A DNA stretch of 42,502 bases, taken from positions 35,442 to 77,943 of the forward strand of contig DEQR01000064.1 in assembly GCA_002360535.1 (NCBI GenBank), written 5' to 3'. A model generated the notes under the pieces. The model was given only the letters and a program-made list of their open reading frames with translations, was not told the DNA's origin and searched no databases. The translations under genes and the position numbers were made by a program. The stretch comes from Thiobacillus sp. UBA3361. GTDB taxonomy: Bacteria; Pseudomonadota; Gammaproteobacteria; Burkholderiales; Thiobacillaceae. Below are positions 37,569 to 42,502 of the stretch, in pieces (positions within the stretch are counted from its first letter, which is position 1; every line of letters starts with the position of its first letter).

Positions 37569-38200
37569 TGACGGAGCACATCAACACCATGCCGGCGCCC
37601 TCCATGCTGGGCTACATCCCCATGGTCATCGAGCAGAGCGGCCGGGGCGAGCGGGCTTTCGACATCTATTCGCGCCTGCTCAAGGAACGGGTGGTCTTCC
37701 TGGTCGGACCGGTGAACGACACCACCGCCAACCTGGTGGTGGCTCAGCTGCTGTTCCTGGAGTCGGAAAACCCCGACAAGGACATCTACTTCTACATCAA
37801 TTCCCCGGGCGGTTCGGTCACTGCGGGCATGGGTATCTACGACACCATGCAGTTCATCAAGCCGGACGTATCCACCCTGTGCATCGGCCAGGCCGCCAGC
37901 ATGGGCGCCTTCCTGCTGGCCGCGGGCGCCAAGGAAAAGCGCTTTTGTCTGCCCAACTCGCGGGTAATGATCCACCAGCCCATGGGCGGTTACCAGGGTC
38001 AGGCCTCCGACATCGAGATCCACGCCAAGGAGATACTTTATCTGCGCAGCCGCCTCAACAGGCTGCTTTCAGAGCATACGGGCCAGCCCCTGGAGGTGAT
38101 CGAGCGGGATACCGACCGGGACTATTTCATGGGAGCCGAAGAATCCGTCAGCTATGGTTTGGTGGACAAGGTTCTGGCCAAGCGCAGCGACGCCGGGTAA
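37568..38200 (+). CDS. clpP: ATP-dependent Clp protease proteolytic subunit
   Basis: ClpP is the tetradecameric serine protease chamber that degrades substrates unfolded by ClpX or ClpA. The 210-residue protein has the catalytic Ser111 in GQAASMGAFLL, His136 in MIHQPMGG and the triad aspartate in the DTDRDYF segment (about 181-185). The N-terminal residues before about 12 are probably removed as a propeptide. Start choice at 37568 rests on the TGATG overlap with tig. ATGs a little downstream are possible. clpX follows after 38 bases. Confidence 0.97.
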   Translation: MTEHINTMPAPSMLGYIPMVIEQSGRGERAFDIYSRLLKERVVFLVGPVNDTTANLVVAQLLFLESENPDKDIYFYINSPGGSVTAGMGIYDTMQFIKPDVSTLCIGQAASMGAFLLAAGAKEKRFCLPNSRVMIHQPMGGYQGQASDIEIHAKEILYLRSRLNRLLSEHTGQPLEVIERDTDRDYFMGAEESVSYGLVDKVLAKRSDAG

Positions 38201-38238
38201 ACTCGACTAAAACGTTAGGGTATTGATAGGGCACCATC

Positions 38239-39498
38239 ATGGCGGATAAGGGTAACGACAAACTCCTCTACTGTTCTTTCTGCGGCAAGAGCCAGCAGGA
38301 GGTGCGTAAGCTGATCGCCGGGCCCTCGGTGTTCATCTGCGACGAGTGCGTCGAGCTGTGCAACGACATCATCCGCGAGGAGGTGTCCGGCAAGGACGGC
38401 AAAGAGGAAGGCGAGCGCCTGCCCACCCCCATGGAGATCCGCGCCGTTCTAGACCAGTATGTGATCGGCCAGGAACTGGCCAAGCGTGCTCTGGCGGTGG
38501 CGGTCTATAACCATTACAAGCGTCTGCGCACCCCGGCCTCGGCCAAGGACGACGAGGTGGAGTTGTCCAAGAGCAATATCCTCCTCATCGGCCCCACCGG
38601 TTCCGGCAAGACCCTGTTGGCCCAGACCCTGGCCCGTCTGCTCAACGTCCCCTTCGTGATCGCCGACGCCACCACCCTCACGGAGGCCGGCTACGTTGGC
38701 GAGGATGTGGAAAACATCATCCAGAAACTGCTGCAGAAGTGCGACTACGATGTGGAAAAGGCCCGATCGGGCATCGTCTATATCGACGAGATCGACAAGA
38801 TTTCCCGCAAATCCGACAACCCCTCCATCACCCGCGATGTCTCCGGCGAGGGGGTGCAGCAGGCCCTCCTGAAACTCATCGAGGGCACGGTCGCTTCGGT
38901 CCCGCCCCAGGGCGGGCGCAAGCACCCCAATCAGGAATACATCCAGGTCGATACCACCAACATCCTGTTCATCGTCGGCGGCGCCTTCAGCGGCCTGGAA
39001 AAGGTCATCCGCAACCGCACCGAGAAGTCCGGGATCGGCTTCGGCGCGGAGGTGAAGAGCAAGGATAACGCCAAGGACGTGGGCGAGGTGTTCCGCATGG
39101 TGGAGCCGGAGGACCTGATCAAGTACGGACTGATCCCAGAGTTCGTCGGCCGTCTGCCGGTGATCGCCACCCTTCAGGAACTCGACGAGCAGGCCCTGAT
39201 GCAGATACTCACCCAGCCCAGGAACGCCCTGACCAAGCAGTTCCAGAAGCTGTTCAAGATGGAAGGCGCTGAGCTGGAATTCCGCGAGGAGGCCCTGCTG
39301 GCTATCGCTAACGCCGCCCTCAAGCGCAAGACCGGCGCCCGCGGCCTGCGTTCCATCATCGAGCATGCCCTGCTGGACCTGATGTTCGAACTGCCCAGCC
39401 AGGAAAACGTGGTCAAGGTGGTGGTGGACGAAAAGACCGTCACCGGCGAGGGCAAGCCCATCCTGATATATGGGGAAACGGCCCAGGCCACCGGCTGA
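38239..39498 (+). CDS. clpX: ATP-dependent unfoldase ClpX
   Basis: ClpX is the hexameric AAA+ unfoldase that feeds substrates to ClpP. The 419-residue protein has the N-terminal zinc-binding domain with four Cys (12, 15, 34, 37). Walker A is GPTGSGKT (118-125), the Walker B region is SGIVYIDEIDKI, and the arginine-finger region includes LIPEFVGRLP. A pore-loop GYVGED motif and the GARGLRSIIE sensor 2 are also seen. After the stop there is a small hairpin (CGGACG-ATTCG-CGTCCG, 39502-39518) without a T-run, which may weaken read-through into lon. Confidence 0.98.
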   Translation: MADKGNDKLLYCSFCGKSQQEVRKLIAGPSVFICDECVELCNDIIREEVSGKDGKEEGERLPTPMEIRAVLDQYVIGQELAKRALAVAVYNHYKRLRTPASAKDDEVELSKSNILLIGPTGSGKTLLAQTLARLLNVPFVIADATTLTEAGYVGEDVENIIQKLLQKCDYDVEKARSGIVYIDEIDKISRKSDNPSITRDVSGEGVQQALLKLIEGTVASVPPQGGRKHPNQEYIQVDTTNILFIVGGAFSGLEKVIRNRTEKSGIGFGAEVKSKDNAKDVGEVFRMVEPEDLIKYGLIPEFVGRLPVIATLQELDEQALMQILTQPRNALTKQFQKLFKMEGAELEFREEALLAIANAALKRKTGARGLRSIIEHALLDLMFELPSQENVVKVVVDEKTVTGEGKPILIYGETAQATG

Positions 39499-39591
39499 CG
39501 CCGGACGATTCGCGTCCGCCGGGTTGAAATCGATCTCGGCGGCATCACCTAAGGCTTATCTTCACGACTGCTTCGTTGGAGCGCCCATACC

Positions 39592-42000
<2,409 letters not shown>

Positions 42001-42025
42001 CGGGCGTTTTCGGCCTACAAAGCGC

Positions 42026-42055
42026 TTGACACCGTGATTTTCGGGTTGCTATAAA
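42026..42055 (+). promoter_or_regulatory. Sigma-70 promoter of hupB
   Basis: TTGACA (42026-42031) is a perfect -35 element. It is followed by 18 bases and TATAAA (42050-42055), one base from the -10 consensus. Transcription would start near 42062, giving a 46-base leader with a GAAAGGGG ribosome binding site before the ATG at 42108. This is a strong promoter, as expected for an abundant nucleoid protein. Confidence 0.75.
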
Positions 42056-42107
42056 GCCTGCGCAGGCCATCGACGCTGCGTTCCGTCCACTGAAAGGGGG
42101 TTTTTTA

Positions 42108-42380
42108 ATGAACAAGTCTGAGTTGATCGACGCCATCGCCACCTCCGCCGACATCTCCAAGGCCGCCGCCGGTCGTGCCCTGGATGCGGCCATGGATGTG
42201 GTCAAAAAGGCCCTGAAGAAAGGCGATATGGTCACCCTGGTAGGCTTCGGTACCTTCTATGTTGGCAAGCGCGCCGCTCGTACCGGCCGCAACCCCCGTA
42301 CCGGTGCATCCATCAAGATCAAGGCGGCCAAGGTTCCCAAATTCCGTGCTGGCAAAGCGCTGAAAGATGCTATAAACTAG
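42108..42380 (+). CDS. hupB: DNA-binding protein HU-beta
   Basis: HU is a small dimeric protein that bends and compacts DNA. The 90-residue protein begins MNKSELIDAIATSADISKAA and has the GFGTFYVGKRAARTGRNPRTG arm that wraps into the minor groove, including the conserved proline (RNP). Length and sequence fit HU rather than IHF. It follows lon, as in many proteobacteria, under its own strong promoter. tRNA-Val begins 11 bases after its stop, so read-through into the tRNAs is possible. Confidence 0.97.
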   Translation: MNKSELIDAIATSADISKAAAGRALDAAMDVVKKALKKGDMVTLVGFGTFYVGKRAARTGRNPRTGASIKIKAAKVPKFRAGKALKDAIN

Positions 42381-42391
42381 CGCGCTTTGCT

Positions 42392-42467
42392 GGGTGCTTA
42401 GCTCAGTTGGTAGAGCGTCGCCCTTACAAGGCGAATGTCGGCGGTTCGAACCCGTCAGCACCCACCA
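42392..42467 (+). tRNA. tRNA-Val (anticodon TAC)
   Basis: The 76-base gene has the acceptor stem GGGTGCT/AGCACCC with discriminator A and encoded CCA. The D-arm is AGCTCAGTTGGTAGAG, the anticodon stem is TCGCC/GGCGA with loop CTTACAA (anticodon TAC), and the T-arm contains GGTTCGAACC. It reads GUA and related valine codons. Confidence 0.97.
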
Positions 42468-42483
42468 GCAGGTAGAGATTCAA

Positions 42484-42502
42484 GGAGTGGTAGTTCAGTT
42501 GG
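42484..42502 (+). tRNA. tRNA-Asp, first 19 bases (cut by window end)
   Basis: GGAGTGGTAGTTCAGTTGG matches the start of bacterial tRNA-Asp (acceptor strand, then the D-arm). The anticodon lies beyond the window, so identity rests on the 5' part and on the usual tRNA-Val, tRNA-Asp pairing. Confidence 0.75.

Noticed and set aside
39523..39591. Heat-shock sigma-32 promoter before lon
   Set aside because: A -35-like GTTGAAA is present but no CCCCAT-type -10 element is found at suitable spacing, so it is not listed as a feature.

Overview
The window is a GC-rich chromosomal segment of a Gram-negative bacterium, most likely a betaproteobacterium. The evidence is a homologue of the betaproteobacterial proteasome-like protein BPH, the hopanoid-type squalene genes hpnC-hpnD-hpnE, the order tig-clpP-clpX-lon-hupB followed by tRNA-Val and tRNA-Asp, and the overall gene content. 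A Thiobacillus-like or related sulfur-oxidising lineage is plausible, but this is inference from gene content. No phage, plasmid, insertion sequence or CRISPR array is seen.

Layout. 1-6413 holds DNA repair and RNA modification genes: the end of clpB, mutL, a small S24/LexA-fold protein overlapping mutL, a diguanylate cyclase, miaA, and xseA on the opposite strand. 6414-6894 is an AT-rich gap with a DnaA-box cluster. 6895-11989 is a plus-strand run: argD, argF, a DUF2283 protein, argG, ppnP, the proteasome homologue and yajQ. 12019-17213 holds an exported rhodanese, a chemoreceptor behind sigma-28-like promoters, an exported methionine-rich repeat protein and a methyltransferase-glycosyltransferase fusion. 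17214-22919 is a minus-strand block: an exported DUF302 protein, an exported methyltransferase, an EAL-HDOD protein and a DUF1631 protein. A near-perfect flagellar sigma-28 promoter and a c-di-GMP-I (GEMM) riboswitch stand in front of the last two. 22948-36067 is a nine-gene minus-strand run: hpnC, hpnD, hpnE, an SDR protein, a thioredoxin-DsbD-like protein, a double-length UvrA, an endonuclease III-like glycosylase, a degenerate HD-GYP protein and a metallo-beta-lactamase-fold hydrolase. 36160-42502 holds tRNA-Leu, tig, clpP, clpX, lon, hupB, tRNA-Val and the start of tRNA-Asp.

How the parts connect. Cyclic-di-GMP and motility form one thread: a cyclase with an intact GGEEF and I-site, YajQ, degenerate EAL-HDOD and HD-GYP proteins, a chemoreceptor, and an operon whose promoter reads flagellar sigma while its leader RNA should read c-di-GMP. 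Protein quality control is a second thread (ClpB, ClpXP, Lon, trigger factor and the BPH-like protease). DNA repair is a third (MutL, ExoVII, tandem UvrA, the HhH-GPD glycosylase). The most notable finds are the sigma-28 plus riboswitch control region at 22774-22919, the 13-residue Met-Asn-Pro repeat protein at 14659-15360, and the heptanucleotide repeat inside the tandem uvrA.
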